NCBI GenBank assembly: GCA_023428205.1
Contig: JAEYZB010000225.1
Span: 1-6,282, forward strand
Length of the DNA: 6,282 nucleotides
Direction of reading: 5' to 3'
Origin: Bacteroidota bacterium
GTDB lineage: Bacteria; Bacteroidota; Bacteroidia; Chitinophagales; LD1
Below are positions 5,063 through 6,282 of this stretch, in pieces. The notes below the pieces were generated by a model, which made no database searches, had not been told where the DNA came from, and was given only the letters and a program-made list of their open reading frames with translations. Each line of letters starts with the position of its first letter. Position 1 is the stretch's first letter. A program made the position numbers and the translations under genes.

Positions 5063-5890
5063 ATGTCGGATTCCAATTTATCAAATTCTCATTTTGAAAA
5101 GAAACAAAACCTATCTACATTCGCCCAAAATCAAACGCCCTTGTCGCTTATTCGCAAAGCATATAAATCCTTATTCGCAGACGAAAACGAATTGTCAAAA
5201 TATGTTCGTTCCATTTCAGGAGTCGCCCCTTCCAAAATCAAACTGTACCAAAAGGTTTTCCGTCATCGCTCGGCTTATCCAAATGCAAAAGAAAACAACG
5301 AACGATTAGAATTTTTAGGGGACTCCGTTTTAGATATGTTGGTTGCGGAATTTTTATTGAAAAAATATCCGTATCGAGAAGAAGGGTTTCTTACTGAAAT
5401 GCGCTCGAAAATTGTGAATCGTGCTTCGCTCAATGCAGTGGGGAAGAAATTAGGTTTGTCGGACAGATTAGAATATGCCAAACGCAATTTAGACGAAGCC
5501 CCGAAGGACTTAGATGGTAATACATTGGAAGCGTTGTTGGGGGCAATATATATAGACGCAGGCTTAGATGCCGTTCGCAGATTTGTACACAAACGGTTGC
5601 TGCAAAATATGATTGATGTGGAAATGTTGGAAGCAACGCACATTGATTTTAAGAGCAGAATTTTTCATTACATACAAAGACATTCGTTGAAAGTAGATTT
5701 CGTTATTTCATCAGAACAGTCTAAAAATAGACGGGCGTATTTTGTGGTCGATTTAATGATTGATGGAAAATTAGTGGCGCAAGGGGAGGGGCTTAGTAAA
5801 AAAGGGGCAGAGCAGGCGGCATCAATGAAAGCTTTGACGATTCTTACTAAACACGGCATTGATGCTACTTCTGTTTTTTCAGAAGAATAA
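5063..5890 (+). CDS. rnc: Ribonuclease III
   Basis: This 275-residue enzyme cleaves double-stranded RNA in rRNA maturation and mRNA turnover in the cytoplasm. The catalytic domain has the signature NERLEFLGDSV (79-89), giving E80, E83 and D87 as counterparts of E. coli E38, E41 and D45; TEMRSKIV (111-118), with E112; and NTLEALLGAIYID (153-165), with E156 equivalent to E117. Position 153 is Asn where E. coli has D114. The double-stranded RNA-binding domain covers about 195-262 and ends with KKGAEQAA (247-254). The first 26 or so residues are polar, low in conservation features and longer than usual; a TTG at 5141 is an alternative start giving 249 residues. The gene diverges from the regulator with only 20 bases between start codons, and its stop abuts that of the convergent gene. 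Confidence 0.95.
   Translation: MSDSNLSNSHFEKKQNLSTFAQNQTPLSLIRKAYKSLFADENELSKYVRSISGVAPSKIKLYQKVFRHRSAYPNAKENNERLEFLGDSVLDMLVAEFLLKKYPYREEGFLTEMRSKIVNRASLNAVGKKLGLSDRLEYAKRNLDEAPKDLDGNTLEALLGAIYIDAGLDAVRRFVHKRLLQNMIDVEMLEATHIDFKSRIFHYIQRHSLKVDFVISSEQSKNRRAYFVVDLMIDGKLVAQGEGLSKKGAEQAASMKALTILTKHGIDATSVFSEE
5868..5885. repeat. Short perfect hairpin at the junction of convergent genes
   Basis: CTTCTG-TTTTTT-CAGAAG forms a 6-bp stem with a 6-base loop. It lies in the last codons of rnc and begins just past the stop of the convergent methyltransferase gene. Neither strand has a U-tract directly after the stem, so it is not a standard intrinsic terminator. It may stabilise mRNA 3' ends, or be chance. 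Confidence 0.35.
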
Positions 5891-6282
5891 TTAGACCATT
5901 TTTAGGTAAAAATCTTTTGTGAGAGCGACATATTCTTTCGTGAAAGTATTGTCGGAATTTTGAATCACAAGCGTTGATTCTTGGCAAATCGTGCTTGTTT
6001 TCTCAAAACACAAAAGCGATAAATATGTAGGTTTTTCGTTGCGTGCTGAAACGCGGCAATGTTGCGAAAGAAACAATTCCCGCTCATTCGCTAACAGACA
6101 AAATAATTTGGCGTTGAACGCAGGAATGGCAACATAAAACTTTCCGGTTTCTGTCAACAATTTAGCGGAATGAAAAATCAACTCTTCATAAGAAAGCGAA
6201 ACGGTATGCTTAGCGTTTAGTTTCTGTTGGTTCTCGGGTTTCAAATCATCGACAAAATAAGGCGGATTGGAGATAATCACGT
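5891..6282 (-). CDS. trmN6: tRNA1(Val) (adenine(37)-N6)-methyltransferase, C-terminal part (window edge)
   Basis: The visible 130 codons are the C-terminal half of a class I N6-adenine methyltransferase of the TrmN6/YfiC type; the SAM-binding N-terminal half lies beyond the window. IISNPPYF (6254-6277) contains the NPPY catalytic motif that positions the target adenine, and it is followed by the basic HTVSLSYEEL block and the strand FYVAIPA. In E. coli TrmN6 methylates A37 of tRNA-Val. The GTG at 6280-6278 is an internal Val codon, not a start, because the NPPY motif is normally preceded by more than 100 residues. Its TAA ends at 5891, directly adjacent to the rnc TAA. The TrmN6 assignment rests on the motif and overall style; another small N6-adenine methyltransferase is possible. 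Confidence 0.82.
   Translation of the reverse strand, partial: VIISNPPYFVDDLKPENQQKLNAKHTVSLSYEELIFHSAKLLTETGKFYVAIPAFNAKLFCLLANERELFLSQHCRVSARNEKPTYLSLLCFEKTSTICQESTLVIQNSDNTFTKEYVALTKDFYLKMV

Noticed and set aside
5043..5084. Upstream ATG at 5084 as the start of the Crp/Fnr regulator.
   Set aside because: It adds a hydrophobic 14-residue leader unlike the family and overlaps the divergent rnc start; ATG at 5042 gives a normal N-terminus.
5275..5643. 122-codon minus-strand frame opposite rnc.
   Set aside because: No domain features, and it lies antisense to the conserved RNase III catalytic domain.
6278..6280. GTG as start of the right-edge methyltransferase.
   Set aside because: The NPPY motif follows within a few residues, so the SAM-binding half must lie upstream, beyond the window; this GTG is an internal Val codon.
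1..6282. CRISPR array, transposon ends, tRNA or rRNA genes.
   Set aside because: No regularly spaced repeats, transposase frame, or tRNA/rRNA-like sequence was seen on either strand.

Overview
The window looks like a stretch of Bacteroidota chromosome. It is AT-rich, its genes mostly lack Shine-Dalgarno sequences and instead have A/T-rich leaders, most stops are TAA, and the clearest promoter element is TAnnTTTG, the -7 type of that phylum. The protein styles also fit, for example the DUF6132 and DUF2892 proteins and an RNase III with NERLEFLGDSV. The genus cannot be named from this sequence; a chitinophagal, sphingobacterial or flavobacterial lineage is likely.

Layout. Positions 1-5042 hold ten genes, all on the minus strand and tightly packed. 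In transcription order they are: a Crp/Fnr-family regulator (4422-5042), a TauE/SafE exporter (3582-4373), a class I SAM methyltransferase (2959-3579), a persulfide-dioxygenase-like metallo-beta-lactamase fused to two rhodanese domains (1457-2866), a membrane-anchored rhodanese (1107-1481), a DUF2892 membrane protein (893-1096), a DUF6132 membrane protein (693-896), two cytoplasmic single-domain rhodaneses (396-680 and 81-392), and the start of another small membrane protein (1-78) that leaves the window. To the right are two housekeeping RNA genes: rnc on the plus strand, divergent from the regulator, and the C-terminal part of a trmN6-like tRNA methyltransferase on the minus strand, convergent with rnc.

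How it works together (inference). The minus-strand block reads as a sulfane-sulfur (persulfide/thiosulfate) handling island. The fusion enzyme would oxidise persulfide sulfur to sulfite and/or pass sulfane sulfur between its domains. The three small rhodaneses would move sulfur in the cytoplasm and at the membrane. The TauE/SafE protein would export sulfite or a related anion. The small Cys-bearing membrane proteins may assist sulfur movement. The co-transcribed methyltransferase has no known substrate.

Regulation. Two GTAAC-N4-GT(T/A)AC boxes of Crp/Fnr style lie before the exporter gene and before the fusion-enzyme gene. Each is exactly 22 bp from a TAnnTTnG-type -7 element. This suggests the regulator activates two transcription units: exporter plus methyltransferase, and fusion enzyme through the small membrane proteins. 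The parts are known families and the combination resembles known sulfur clusters of this phylum. The matched operator geometry, the methyltransferase and the Cys-bearing small membrane proteins are the least explained parts.
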